DNA from: Rhyacophila brunnea
Lineage: Eukaryota; Arthropoda; Insecta; Trichoptera; Rhyacophilidae
Assembly (NCBI GenBank): GCA_022495005.1
Contig: JAGYXB010001097.1
Location: 124,001-188,000 of the forward strand
Length of the DNA: 64,000 bases
Direction of reading: 5' to 3'
The first letter of the stretch is position 1. Each line of letters opens with the position of its first letter. The translations under genes and the position numbers were made by a program. The notes under the pieces are model-generated. The model was not told the origin of the DNA. It saw only the letters and a list, made by a program, of their open reading frames with translations, and did no database searches. Shown here one piece after another: positions 22,097 to 33,149 of the stretch.

Positions 22097-22590
22097 TGCA
22101 AAGGGGGGGGGCAAACTGCGGCCCGCCGGGTATTTTTTGCGGCCCGCCATTATTAATTGTACTTTAACGATTACGAATAACTTTTTTTATAATTTTTTAA
22201 AAAATATTGACAATAGATTAAAATTTGAAGAATTTGTTGTTTCGTAAATGTATTATCTCATGTATGTACATCTTCCTTGCGTCTCGTCTCACACTATGTA
22301 ACCACTATTTTCTACGTTGAACATCGATTGGGAATGAATGGAAAGAAATTTCGGATTGTAATATCGCTCTGGATGTAGATATTGTATGTAAATCAATAGT
22401 GATATTGATAGTGTACTGACAGAGCTACAACTTGAGATTATTGATCTGCAGTGTGACACTTATTTAAGAGAATTGCATCGTCGTGAAGAAATCTCCAAAT
22501 TTTACAATGCCCTTAATTCAGACAAATTCGACCAACTTAAAGATTATGCAAGATCATGAGGATTATGAAAGGATCAACCTATATAATTGT
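22097..22590 (+). mobile_element. hAT element relic, left end plus transposase fragment
   Basis: The left part carries GGGGGCAAACTGCGGCCCGC, a hAT-like terminus, with the GCGGCCCGCC word repeated 25 bp later. A transposase fragment follows at 22413-22559. The right end is not found; a SINE begins at 22595 and may have interrupted or replaced it. Confidence 0.6.
22413..22559 (+). pseudogene. hAT transposase fragment (ZBED/GTF2IRD2-like)
   Basis: One frame reads VLTELQLEIIDLQCDTYLRE, then LHRREEISKFYNALNS and DKFDQLKDYARS before a stop. ELQLELIDLQ followed by a FY-L block is characteristic of ZBED5/GTF2IRD2-type hAT transposases, upstream of the C-terminal dimerisation region. Only about 48 codons survive, with no catalytic residues. 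Confidence 0.7.
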
Positions 22591-22594
22591 TCTT

Positions 22595-22790
22595 CGACCA
22601 TGTCCGATCCTAATACCATCATATGGGCCTCCACAAAGTGGAGGTTTGTATTGACAGATTTTATTTTTACGAGAAATTCATGTCAGCCACCTGCTCAACC
22701 TATTAGGTCCATACTCTGACTCATACACACATTGAAAAATAATATATTGCCAGACCCAGGATTCTAACCTGGGACTCACGACGCTATATT
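22595..22790 (-). repeat. tRNA-derived SINE, truncated copy
   Basis: CGACCATGTCCGATCCTAAT through CTCAACCTATTAGGTCCATA and a B-box word (GGATTCTAACC, one change from GGATTCGAACC) in the same arrangement as the other copies. The 5' (tRNA A-box) end of the SINE is missing. Confidence 0.85.
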
Positions 22791-23065
22791 ATAATCATAA
22801 TAATTGCGTGCATGATAATTTTGCAATTACATATAGTAATTTGTATCATCGATGACTGTTTATTCTTATAATAATATGAAGGCTTCACACGTAGACCTTC
22901 ATCTAAGATTTGTGAAATCAACATCACTGACGGTTCCGGAACCCTGAGAGGGTGTTGGCCTCCTGTAACGTCCGCCTTCGTGTCCTACTCGAGGCAGTTG
23001 TCAAGATTTCATAACAATATTATAAGATTACGAAAAAAGTATTTACAGTGGGTAAATTTTTCCGC

Positions 23066-23436
23066 GTCCGGAAACTTGTACGTATGCAGTTCGCCGTATT
23101 ACACTTCACTGCGAAATGTTGAATCGGAAATATATGACCGTATATTAAATAACGTCCAACCTCTTTGAGTCTTATAGTACTGACATAAAATTCATGTCTA
23201 AATAAAACACGGTTCTTGTCGGTTTACACTTTACACGAAGCCAGCAGCAAACAAATTTTGAAAATAGCCGATATACTGGATTATTTGTTAGGTTAGGTTA
23301 GGTTTTCATTCATGAAATCAAGAATTTTGCCAAAATCAGTTATGAAAATTGAATTAATGTTCATATTGAATCTAATAAAATTGGAGACCGTAATATAGTA
23401 TACAGTCATCTCTTTCCGATAAGGAAGCTCACGATG
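23066..23436 (+). repeat. Dispersed 0.37-kb repeat, copy 1
   Basis: Runs from GTCCGGAAACTTGTACGTAT to TCTCTTTCCGATAAGGAAGC and matches 48122-48490 in the same orientation over nearly the whole length. It includes the GAAGCCAGCAGCAAACAAAT block and a TTAGGTTAGGTTAGG run at 23288. No inverted ends, tail or target duplication is obvious, so its class is unknown. Confidence 0.85.
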
Positions 23437-23889
23437 AAATACAAGTGGACTACGTACAATTTACATGTTACCAAATTTTTCATTGACACATTTTTATGAA
23501 AGACGCGAACTATATTTGCCCCATAGTATTTAGTGTGTCCATTGGATAAAGAATTCCTGACTAGACAGGAGTTCGGTGAGGAGTAGGTACCATTCATTAC
23601 CATCGTAAACGACTCTGCTAAATAGACAAACAAAAAAAAAACAAATGAATGCGGTTGTAAAATGATCTCTACTCTCATTACAATACGATTAATCGCTGCA
23701 ACATGTCGGTAGCGGCTAGGTAAACAGACAGCCGCTAGAAAAATACAGTCAATGGTACGCAAAGGACACAAAACTACATTCAGAATGCTTATTTTGGTGT
23801 TTTAAAATATCTTCTGCTAGTCATCCACGTAATTACAAAATAAGATTCTGTTCTGACCTAAGATTTAACTTGCTGCAGATCATTCCAAT
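23437..23889. other. Unassigned sequence
   Basis: A 121-codon minus-strand frame (23406-23771) overlaps the repeat and this spacer. It has no recognisable domain, and I regard it as chance. Confidence 0.35.
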
Positions 23890-23892
23890 TAA

Positions 23893-24143
23893 GAGCCGAG
23901 CCACACCGGGCGACTCTGGTCTCGAGACCAGTCGTATATGTTTTCATACATCGCTACTGATCGCCCGACCAGAGAGACCGGGAGACCAGACCGAGCGCAC
24001 GAACGAGATTTTACTGATCGCGCGACTTTATTGCTTGCGCGATTACTGGGCGACCAGGTGTGGCATGCTCCATATAACTGCATGCATCGGTCTGGTCTCG
24101 GCGACTGGTCTGCCGACCAGAGTCGCCCGGTGTGGCTCGGCAC
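23893..24143. mobile_element. Compact TAA-flanked MITE with near-perfect ends
   Basis: The left end GAGCCGAGCCACACCGGGCG and the right end CGCCCGGTGTGGCTCGGCAC are inverted repeats with one mismatch, extending inward through ACTCTGGTC/GACCAGAGT. TAA flanks both sides (23890-23892 and 24144-24146), as expected of PIF/Harbinger elements. The 251-bp interior is rich in CGACCAG and GACCAGAC words. Three overlapping short frames are by-products. Confidence 0.8.
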
Positions 24144-24146
24144 TAA

Positions 24147-24722
24147 ATGTGGCTACCCTGCTTTCATGTCAGTTAAATAAATTGTTAGGAAATAATATGA
24201 TTGGTAGTAATTCAATCAAACTAATACCTGTATCACATTGATATCTTCATATAGAAAATCAGCTGATCTTGGTGACTAACATGAGAGTACTTTTATGACG
24301 AAATGCGGTCAACCGGATGTGTGGAAAGTATAATATTCTAGGCCAATATATTTTCGGAACGCAATATGCAACGTATAATAGCGCGTGGGAGGCTAATATA
24401 TTATTGTGAGTAGGTATCGATTATTATGCAAATGGTTTTCAAGTTCTAACAAATCTAGTTTTTTTTTTTATAAATTAATTCTGTGAATCACTTTCAATAG
24501 GAGTCACGCGTCCAACATCTAACACAATCATTTCTGGACTTGTGCAATATCTTAATTTAAGATGTAAGTCTGTTTAATTTTTTTTACTAAAAACTTTAAT
24601 CCATTTCCAATTGATCAACCGGTTTCATTCAGATCTTTTGCGTCCTTTATCCAGTTCTTCACATTTGTATATCGATTAGTTTCATGTTGCATTGCGCACG
24701 TTGTCCTCCAACCCCACCGTAT
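24147..24722. other. Unassigned sequence
   Basis: No supported feature. Confidence 0.35.
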
Positions 24723-24730
24723 CTGGACAT

Positions 24731-25241
24731 CAGTAGCGAAGGGTGGAGGTAGGCTGTTAAGATCCATCATAAACAGTGCACATTAAACTTTGTTAGTCTA
24801 ACCAAACCATAATAGTTTTGGTATATTTTGGGCGATATGACAAAATTGTGCACGCATTTTCATTCCTGCTTATTTGTTTTCGTTGGATTAAGAATACGTA
24901 TAACACATATTGTTGGTTCATTTTTTTAAATTCATTAAGCCCTGCCTAAACCAAAGTAAAATAGCTAAAAATAGTATTCTACCTATAAAATATTCAAAGT
25001 TGTGTATGATATAATTGCATAATTTTAGATATTTTATAGATAGACGAGTATTTTTTGACTATTATCTGTTATGGCTTGGTTTTCACATGGTTTACTTGAA
25101 TTTTAAAAAGTAACAAACACCGTCTGTAAATTGTAGCCTTATTTCAACGAAAACAAATACGTATGAGTCGTATGACTGACAAAGTTTAGTGTGGGGTATT
25201 AATGGCGAATCTTAACAGCTTACCTCCACCCTTTGCCACTG
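24731..25241. mobile_element. Non-autonomous hAT-like element with long inverted arms (copy B)
   Basis: Starts CAGTAGCGAAGGGTGGAGGT and ends ACCTCCACCCTTTGCCACTG; the arms pair through AGGCTGTTAAGATCC. CTGGACAT precedes it (24723-24730) and recurs at 25246-25253, after four extra bases (CTGG) next to the right end, so the 8-bp duplication is exact but offset by a small tandem slip. It is the best preserved member of the family at 1243-1834. Confidence 0.88.
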
Positions 25242-25521
25242 CTGGCTGGACATAAACTGATTAATTATTCACTATAAAACCTTTTGTAGCCATAAAATGT
25301 GTCTTATATAATCCACATAATATCTAAATAGAGCTGCTTTATATTATGTTCGCGGTATTTTCTATACCTAACTCTTCTTATTACATAGCTTCCCAACTTG
25401 GAACCTTCTTTTACTGTGGCGGGACATTCTCATCCCTTCACGATACTAAATATATTAATAATGTCGACATAATTAATCTAAGTACCGCGTTAAAATGATA
25501 TATAATTTATAATGCATTTAT

Positions 25522-25823
25522 TTAAGGCTATACCTCAGTTGAGGCATGGTCTAAAAAGATCATGGCTAGGCGATGCGCGGATAATTTGTCATATAAATCC
25601 AAAATGTGTCCATTTAATGTTCTGTTCTATTAGTAATAATAATAATATATTCATTGACATGTTTTCTTCTTCAAGTAAATGGGTAACGTTGGTTAGTCAT
25701 CTTTACACGATTTAAGAATTAATACCCCCGTCGCCATCACAAAACAAATTGACGAGCGAGTCGAAAATTTCGTCGCACCTATAGTTGAAAATTATTTGCC
25801 GTTTCACTGAAGTACCGTCTTAA
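25522..25823 (-). mobile_element. TTAA-flanked MITE, copy 2
   Basis: TTAA (25522-25525) then GGCTATACCTCAGTTGAGGC at the left, and TCACTGAAGTACCGTC then TTAA (25820-25823) at the right. Opposite orientation to 17934-18271, with the same interior. It lacks the TTTCGTTCGG block seen in the copies at 35822 and 41297. Confidence 0.82.
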
Positions 25824-26514
25824 TAAAACTAGTCTGTACGCGTATCACAGTTTGGCCAAATTACATGTTTTTTTGTTCATTGTTATCTTTCCTGCAAATA
25901 TATATCCGACAGGCCTCGTTACAGATTGACTATGAAGGGAACATAATATTATAGATTAGTAAACATAATATTATCAGATTATCCGTGATAGAAAAACTAT
26001 TATGATAAAAAAAAAACAATTTTAACACGTGAATAAGCATGAAAACAACATGATTATGATATTTAAACATAATTTGGTTCGGAAAATAAACGTTTATAAT
26101 CACCAACTTGTTTTTGAGACAAAACGTCTATCTTACCGAGAACTTTGATTTCTGCTTGTCATTATGTGTTTTTGCGATGCCATTTACCATTAAGTAGTAT
26201 ACGTTTTGTTCTGAAACCTCAACTAATAACGAGGTTGGTGCAAAATAATATGTTATTCAAATAGCACAAAAAGGCAGTAAGTACCTTATATCCATATATT
26301 TAAAACTCATCAAATATTAACGTATACCTACTTCAATAGGTTGTTTTTGCATGGTTTAACCAGGCTGCTATATTTAGTAATTAACGATTTTTTTTAATCT
26401 TATTAAAAATACTTTATTGAATTCATTTAATTGACAATTGCATAATCAGGTATTTAATATAGATAACTTATCAGTATGGCGTCTGAAACAACAGTCCCTT
26501 TTTACATTCATTAC
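25824..26514. other. Unassigned sequence
   Basis: AT-rich, with no supported gene or bounded element. Confidence 0.35.
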
Positions 26515-27124
26515 TAGTGTTTACCAAAGTGCGGTAGGCGTACCCCCTGGGCTACAGAAAAAGTTTGGTGGGGGTACGCGCTGCACCGGACTTTGCGCCT
26601 GGTGCAACAAGCATTAATACGACATCAATATGGAAGATATGTATAGATGGATACTAGAAGGTTTATCGCATGCGGAAAAGAGCAATAATTGTTGAAAGTC
26701 CTGAAATACATCTTGCCTTTTCCAACTTCATATCTATGTGAAGTTGTTTTCTCAGCATTTGTAGACATTAAGTAAAAAAAAGGAACAGGCTTTTGGATGT
26801 GGAACCACATCTCAGATTAAAATTAATATCCAGGGAACCAAATTACGATGATCTGTCGTCTCAACATAAACAATTTCACCCTTCTCATTGATTATAACGA
26901 ATGTTATTTATAATATAAGTAACTTTTATTTATTGTATTTATATTTTATTATGAATGAATTTTATTTTTCGTTTATTATTTTGTTTATGTACCTACTAAA
27001 AAAGGGAAAAAAATATTTTGAGTGTTATTGAAGTATATGCATTTTTTTTTGACGAGGGGTACCTACTCAGTGTTACGAAAATTATAGAAGGGGTGCACAG
27101 ATATCGAAAGTTTGGGAAACACTG
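26515..27124 (+). mobile_element. hAT element with CAGTGTTTCCCAAA ends, copy 1
   Basis: The left end TAGTGTTTACCAAAGTG and right end AAGTTTGGGAAACACTG are inverted repeats. GGGGGTACGC words follow inside both ends. The interior retains a short piece of transposase tail. The flanking 8-mers (TTCATTAC and GACTAGAT) do not match, so the duplication has decayed or the ends are displaced. The inverted sister copy at 46058-46761 is better bounded. Confidence 0.82.
26660..26820 (+). pseudogene. hAT transposase C-terminal (dimerisation region) relic
   Basis: Around 26690-26770 the plus strand encodes LKYILPFPTSYLCEVVFSAF with a frameshift near the start and a stop (TAA) shortly after. PFPTSYLCE-x-x-FS is the conserved hAT family dimerisation motif of ZBED/SCAND3-like transposases. 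Upstream catalytic domains are absent. The same segment is retained at 46397-46633. Confidence 0.75.
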
Positions 27125-27570
27125 GACTAGATGTTTATTTTATAGATTGAATACTAGATAGAGATTTACCATACTTGCGATAATGTTCCCACGGACAGGG
27201 TTCAATCAACGGGAGAATATCTAGGAATATAATAATCTGCATAGGGGAACAGCAGACGTTCCACAAAAACATCATAAACTATCGATTTAATTATGTGAAC
27301 AATTACAATTAATGTTACTACATTCTCTACAATATTGTGGGAATATAGCCACATCTTAAAATTACACAATAAATCGAGTGTAAACAGTACTTAATCTAAA
27401 AGGTATCCTTTATTTATTTATATCAAAACGTATCTTGCTATAATATTAAACAGTACGTACAACATATTACTGTGAGAATTCATTCGGTCAATCATAAATT
27501 TATTTATTGATTCATCTTATATCATCTAATAGTATTTTATAACAAAGTATCGAATTTCTTTGTATATACC
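27125..27570. other. Unassigned sequence
   Basis: No supported feature. Confidence 0.35.
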
Positions 27571-27574
27571 TACA

Positions 27575-27800
27575 ACGTTTTTCTTAGTTCGTATTCTTAT
27601 TTTTGTCCGGTGGTTCTTTATCCGGTACAAATCTTGCAATCGATTTTTAACTAACTTCCCGACTAGCTAGACATTTGAAACTTTTAGAATATATCAGAAC
27701 ACGATGCTAATGCATTCTTTAAGCAGAATTAAATTCATTTTCAGTTAATTCTGTTTTGTATGGAAAGTTATTTCAGAAAAATCCGTAAAAAGTAAGACTA
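27575..27800 (+). repeat. TACAACG-family MITE, copy 3 (3'-truncated)
   Basis: Starts CTACAACGTTTTTCTTAGTT and continues through CAATCGATTTTTAACTAACT to TTTCAGAAAAATCCGTAAAA, where similarity to the other copies stops. The right third and TATCTTGTAATTA end are missing. Confidence 0.75.
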
Positions 27801-28759
27801 TTATTGTATTATGTAAGACTATAACAAGGTATCGAATTTGTTTGTATGAATCATAGACAGATCGATAGCTTAAAGAGACAATAGCACTCACCCGGGAAGT
27901 GAAAGATGTGAATAAAAATCACACTAGGTCAAACTTTTTCGAGGAGTTTTTTATAAGTAGATGTGTCTGAGGTTTTTCAAAATGATATATTGTTTAAATT
28001 TAAATATTTATGTATTGGCATTTGTGAAGGAACAATGTTTATACACAATAATTATGATATTATGATGTACAATCATGCATTTTTCGCAAATAGACAATAG
28101 GTCGGCATTATAATTACTATTATTATCAAAAAAATACCTAATTAGTAATTCACAGTTTACAAGTGACAGCAAATACCTACGTTGTCGAAAGCCAACTTCT
28201 AATCAAACATAAACCATAATTAAATTATCTCCATGTCCATGCTTTACCACCATAAAAATAATAAAAATATAGCTTCACAAAAATATCTCATAAGATTCAT
28301 CAGTTTCTCACAAGATTGGACAGTTTGACAAATAGGTCGAATAAATCATTCAATAGTGTAGCTACTGTGCTGACAAAATTAATGGTTTTAGTCTGTTTCT
28401 CAATCCTTTATTTTAAAATGTTTAAAAAAAAATAATACATACTTACTTACCTATTTCTAAAACACTTGAAAACAGAAAGTACCCAATTGATTAGGTATTG
28501 AAAAAAAAGAAGTTAAATAACCTTTGTCCGTTTATCCAATGATAGGTATAATGAGTCTATATGGTTAGTGTTTTTACTAGATTATAATGATAGATTTGTA
28601 ATATGCTTCAAGCTTCAGTTACAGCAAAATACACAAAATAGTGACCATGATAGAAAGTACCAACTTTATAAAGCCTAAGATTGAAGTTTGATGACGCTAC
28701 GTTGTTCAGTAATTATTTGTCAGCCATCAACAGTGAACGCTCTCAGTGAATTTGTAAGC
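27801..28759. other. Unassigned sequence upstream of the mariner
   Basis: No mariner 5' terminal repeat matching the 3' one (29864-29892) can be found here, so the mariner left end is missing or rearranged. Otherwise AT-rich with no features. Confidence 0.4.
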
Positions 28760-29824
28760 ATGGAAAAAATTGGTCATATTTATGTGACACAATACTTTCA
28801 TTTGAAAGGTATTTCATTTGCATTTGGTCAGTCCAAGCAATATCAAAGCGGCGCTAGATTCTACTCTGGGGGTGTCTGCTCCTTTGTTTACAACAGTAAC
28901 ATATTTGGTGGCTGAGTTTAAACGAGGCTATACGAGCTGCGAAGACGAACATCGCAGTGGTCGACCAAATGAGGTGACCATGCCAGAAATGGTGACGAAA
29001 ATTCACAAAATGGTATTGGATGAACGTCGACTGAAATTGCGCAAGCTGGTAGACATGGTAGGCATTTTAAAAAGTGCTGTACATCACATATTGACTGAAA
29101 ATTTGGACATGAGAAGGCTGTGCGCAAGGTGGGTGCCGCGATAACTCACAATGGAACAAAAACAGCATCGTGAGGATGTTTCAATCGAGTGATTGGCGAA
29201 GTTTCACAGCAATAAAGCAGAGTTTTTGCGTCTATTCATAACCATGGATGAAACATGGGTCCATCACTTCACACCTGAGACGAAAGAACAGTCAAAACAA
29301 TCGACTGAAAGGGGAGAATCGGCTCCAAAGAAGGCGAACACAGTTCCATCTACAGGCAAGGTCATGGCGTCAGTTTTTTAGGATGCGCGTGGGGTAATTT
29401 TCATTGATTATCTTCAGAAAGGAAAATCAATCAACAGCGTGTATTATGCAAACTTATTGCAGCGTTTGAGTGATGAAATCAAGAAAAAATAACCGCATTT
29501 GGCGAAAAATATAGTTTCGTTTCATCAGGACAATTCATCAGTTCATACATCCGATCCGTTATCGCGATGGCCAAAATCAATGAGCTAAAGTTCGAATTGC
29601 TTCCTCGCGCACCCTATTCGTCAGATTTAGCCCCCTCGGATTTTTTTCTGTTTCCAATCTTGAAAAAATAGCTCGGTGGTAAAAGATTTGCCAACAATGA
29701 AGAAGTGGAGTCGGCGGTTGATGACTATTTTTAGGAACTCGACGATTCTCACTATAGACAGGGTATCAAAGCTATTGAACATCGCTGAAAAAAGTGTATC
29801 GACCTAAAAGGAGACTACGTATAG
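28760..29824 (+). pseudogene. Mariner transposase, irritans-type, frameshifted
   Basis: Remnant of a mariner D,D34D transposase of about 345 residues. The ATG at 28760 and TAG at 29822-29824 match the family's length. Visible blocks are LDSTLGVSAP, AEFKRGYTSCEDEHRSGRPN, the helix-turn-helix words VDMVGILKSAVHHIL, the linker motif WVPR, MDETWVHHFTPETKEQSK (first catalytic Asp near 29246), a FHQDN block (second Asp) and YSSDLAPSDFFLF (third Asp). Internal stops (for example after the WVPR and GEV-like segments) and several frameshifts inactivate it. The homology spans the full protein, so decay is by point mutation and small indels rather than large deletion. Confidence 0.92.
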
Positions 29825-29863
29825 AAATTTTAAAAAAATCCAATTTTTTTTGTGTTTTTTTTG

Positions 29864-29892
29864 TTAGGTCGGGTACTTCTCGGACCACCTCG
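29864..29892 (+). repeat. Mariner right terminal repeat
   Basis: TTAGGTCGGGTACTTCTCGG then ACCACCTCG, the family's right end, followed by the TA target dinucleotide (29893-29894). No complementary left repeat is found upstream of 28760. Confidence 0.85.
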
Positions 29893-30273
29893 TACACGCC
29901 AAAATGATAATGGTGGTTTTAATCATTCTATATTATATATTTTAATTCTAATGCATCTCTTAAATTATGCAGACGCAACTCGTAGATTGTAAACAATCTA
30001 ACAATCTGATGTTTAGTGAGACATGGAGGACTAGAGAGTCCAGTGTTACCGTGTCAGAACACACGGGTTCTGCGAAAGCACTCGTAATCACTGATACCGG
30101 AAACATAAAAGTATTATAATGAACTATTGATTGTATATTTATAGTTATACAACATAAATGTACATTTGTCAAATTTTTGTCATCGTTTAACAATTAAAAA
30201 ATAATTTACCTATACTAGGGAAAAGAGAAATTTTAACGACTCTGGATGGTGTTAATCGCAAACACTGTCTTAG

Positions 30274-30592
30274 TTAAGAGCATACTTCAGTGAAACGGCA
30301 AATAATTTTCAACTATAGGTGACAACTAAATTTTGGACTCACTGGCAATCGGAGAGCGAAAGTCGAGCTGTGAACACGTCAATTTGTTTCGTGATGGCGA
30401 CGGGGGTATTAATTCTAAAATAGTGTAAAGATGAGTAAAAAACGTTGCCCATTTACTTGAAAAAGAAAACATGTCAATGCATATATTATTATTATTGTTA
30501 CTAATAGAACAATAAACAGAACATTAAATGGACGCATGTTGGATTTATATGACAAATTATATTTCGTTCGGCACGCGTCATTTGCATAAGAC
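30274..30592 (+). mobile_element. TTAA-flanked MITE, copy 3 (right-truncated)
   Basis: TTAA (30274-30277) then GAGCATACTTCAGTGAAACG opens the element, which continues through ACATGTCAATGCATATATTA to TTTCGTTCGGCACGCGTCAT. The right end (CGATGCGCGG/CTGAAGTATAG part) is missing. Confidence 0.78.
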
Positions 30593-31442
30593 ATAATGTA
30601 TATGTTCAAATTTAAGTGGTTCGTTCCCCATACATTTAACATAATGCTATCACAATATTATGTATATTTAAACAGCGAAGCGGTCTATATGTATACAATT
30701 ACTATATACTATTATTTTCCATTCGCGATTTTCAAATGTTGTGTTGTACCCTTTATGGGAAAGATATTGGCCACTCCTTGCAAAAAACATACATTTTAGA
30801 GCACCATAAAATAATCTACATTAAGGTACGTGGTAAGGTCTATCTACGTGGTAAGGTAACGGGGGAAATACTAATGCTTATTACAAATTCGGCCTGTTTA
30901 TATGTGGCGTTATTCGTGCGCGTACCTAGTGATCACTAATGATTAGTAGTACCTAAGTCTGTGAAAACAATCCCACAAGGGCTCTGCGACACAATATTGT
31001 TTGAAAACCATACGATAATATTGAAAAACCTTATAAGCACAGCTATTTCCATGCGACGTGAGTTTGTTATTGCATCGCAGTCATTTTTCGGTCCAAGTTT
31101 TTTTTTATTTTTCCATGTTTCTTTATTTTATTTGGCTGTTCGAGACTGCGAGTTGACGTCGTGCTTTATCAGTGTTGTCATTACAACGCTGTAAATAATG
31201 AGGCGTTGTAATTTCAAAATAGAAAAGAAATAATTTAAGTTTGTTTTCGAAATACGCCATGTCGCGCTCATGCTGCACAGTAAATTACTTACATCCATCC
31301 ATTCGGGCAAAATATCTCATAATTCTGTTATGTCGGGATGCATGGAATGTGAGGAATCGTTATATTATGTATATTACGCTATTATGCCGTCAATCTGATA
31401 TTTAACACAGTATGGAATAATATAACAACAAACGCGGTGGTG
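30593..31442. other. Unassigned sequence
   Basis: Several unrelated short frames on both strands; none has a recognisable domain. Confidence 0.35.
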
Positions 31443-31445
31443 TAA

Positions 31446-31786
31446 GGCCCGTTTCAGACGAGACACCGGTGTCGCGCTCGAATATAATAAGGAGGCCATT
31501 GTATTCGAATAAAGGGGGATTTGTATTATGTTTATTAACGCCCCAGAGCTAATGAGTCAACGCGTATCCGGTACACTTTTCCGTCGGCCGCTACATTTTC
31601 AAGCCGCGCATACACTTGTTTTTATTACCGCAGACAGTTTTATGTTCTTATTTATAACGCGAAATTATGCGTTGACTCATTAGCTCGGGGGCGTTCATAT
31701 ACATAATACAAAGGCCCGTTTATTCGAATACAAAGACCTCCTATATTATATCGAGCTCGACACCAGTGTCCCGACTGAAACGGGCC
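31446..31786. mobile_element. PIF/Harbinger-like MITE with GGCCCGTTTCAG ends
   Basis: The left end GGCCCGTTTCAGACGAGACA and right end TGTCCCGACTGAAACGGGCC are inverted repeats. The arms pair for over 100 bp (for example ATTCGAATAAA near both ends and GAGCTAATGAGTCAACGC versus GCGTTGACTCATTAGCTC). TAA lies directly outside each end (31443-31445 and 31787-31789), the usual Harbinger target duplication. No coding capacity in 341 bp. A right half-copy is at 46785-46906. Confidence 0.88.
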
Positions 31787-32010
31787 TAAGAACATGCGCA
31801 TAGAAACTTGTGAGTGTCCGCGCAAACACAACCGAATAGCTTACCATGTAAACATTTTGAAATAGTATTTGTAATATCGATCAACAACGTTGACATTTAC
31901 TTTCGTAAACACACGATGCGATGTTATCTCAGCATGATGTACGAATTTCTTGCCATGTCAAAAAAAAAAAATATGAATCCAGGATAGGTACTTTACTAAA
32001 TACTAGATAG

Positions 32011-32240
32011 GTGGCCGCACGGCATAAGCGTTGGACTATAACGCCGTAGGTCCCAGGTTCGAATCCTGGGTCTGCCTAGTACACGTATTGTTTTTCAATT
32101 TGTGTGTGAGTCAGGGTATGGACCTAATAGGTTGAGCAAGTGGCTGACATCCATTTCTCGTAAAAAACTAAATCTGTTAATACAAACCTCTACTCTGTGG
32201 AGGCCCATATTATGATCTTATTAGGATCGGACATGGTCGG
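32011..32240 (+). repeat. tRNA-derived SINE, plus-orientation copy
   Basis: The head (32011-32078) resembles a tRNA: an A-box-like GTGGCCGCACGGCATAAGCG, an anticodon-arm-sized centre, then a perfect B box GGTTCGAATCC. The body follows with TATGGACCTAATAGGTTGAG, CATCCATTTCTCGTAAAAAA and TAGGATCGGACATGGTCGG. An RNA polymerase III internal promoter is implied. It is not a functional tRNA gene: the acceptor and D arms do not pair well and the body is retained in all copies. Copies elsewhere: 22595-22790, 36771-37017, 52043-52284, 55681-55923. Confidence 0.88.
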
Positions 32241-32471
32241 AAGAATAATATACTGTATCCAAAATATGTCAATTTGTTCAGTTGACCACCGATAATGCAA
32301 CAATTATGTTATGTTATTTATTTTTATAACTTTACTATTAATTTATATTGTGCTGTTTGTAAAGGTACTTTTATCACAAATGTGACAAAACATTTTTAAC
32401 GATTATTATCGGGAAATCACATTTTTAAAGTATCAAAAATTCCTATGTGACGTTGCCTGAATACGCATGAC

Positions 32472-33149
32472 CAGGGAACTCAGAAATAATGGGAACTGAA
32501 ATACCTAACGGTTGTGGAGTAATAGGCAACCGATTACGAGTGTGGAAGAATATAGGATAAAATTACTTAAATACGTGTCCATTATACGCTCTTCCTTCGT
32601 TCTGACAACTGCTTTAGGTTTACGCTCATTCAACATTGATGTATTAGAAGCATGGCCCCCATAAAGGGGGGCTGACAGGGTTCTAGCCTGGGGGGCCCAG
32701 CGAGGTGAGTCGACCAGATACGTGAGATAAACACACATCACAAATTTGCTTTAATAGTAAAAAAAGTCGCTCCCGAGGCTATTTTCCTTCAGTAATGTTA
32801 TTATGTAAAATTATGTGGCTGTACGATACAATTTTTAATTGTGTATCGATACTTGACAACCCCATAATTCAAATGGATGCATTAGCATATATTAAAAAAT
32901 ATACACATTAATTTTACCGCGTACACCATTTGGAAAACGCTACTGTAGAGTGTCACACTGCCTTTATCCTTAGCGATAGGTAGGGGGGGCGCCAAAGATC
33001 CTAGCCTGGGGGCCCGCTTCAGGATGTGGGGGCCATGATTAGAAGGTTGCAACACACTATTGCACGTCTATAATGTGTGGTGCATTTTCGTAGGACACAT
33101 TCAAAACCCTGCGTCAAAATGTAAAATTATATTTATTATCTGTTATGTG
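32472..33149 (-). mobile_element. CAGGGAACTC-family element, copy 6, carrying a nested GGCCC element
   Basis: Opens CAGGGAACTCAGAAATAATG and closes TTTATTATCTGTTATGTG. Flanks CGCATGAC (32464-32471) and CGTATGAC (33150-33157) match at 7 of 8 positions. The family sequence is split at ATTAGAAG by a 387-bp GGCCC element (32651-33037). Removing the insert restores a normal ~290-bp copy. Confidence 0.9.
32651..33037 (+). mobile_element. GGCCC-rich CATGGCCCC element, copy 2 (nested)
   Basis: Starts CATGGCCCCCATAAAGGGGG and ends CTTCAGGATGTGGGGGCCATG-like with an exact 8-bp duplication ATTAGAAG (32643-32650 and 33038-33045). It is inserted into the CAGGGAACTC element at 32472-33149 and is therefore younger than that insertion. 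Confidence 0.93.

Noticed and set aside
23870..24241. Three overlapping frames of 80 to 123 codons
   Set aside because: They lie in a GC-rich, TAA-flanked MITE with inverted ends; low stop density follows from composition.
26507..27132. 8-bp duplication for the hAT at 26515-27124
   Set aside because: TTCATTAC and GACTAGAT do not match; shared CTAG near both ends is too short to claim.
32011..32084. Functional tRNA gene
   Set aside because: The B box is perfect but the cloverleaf is poor and the same ~240-bp body follows it in all copies, so it is a SINE head.
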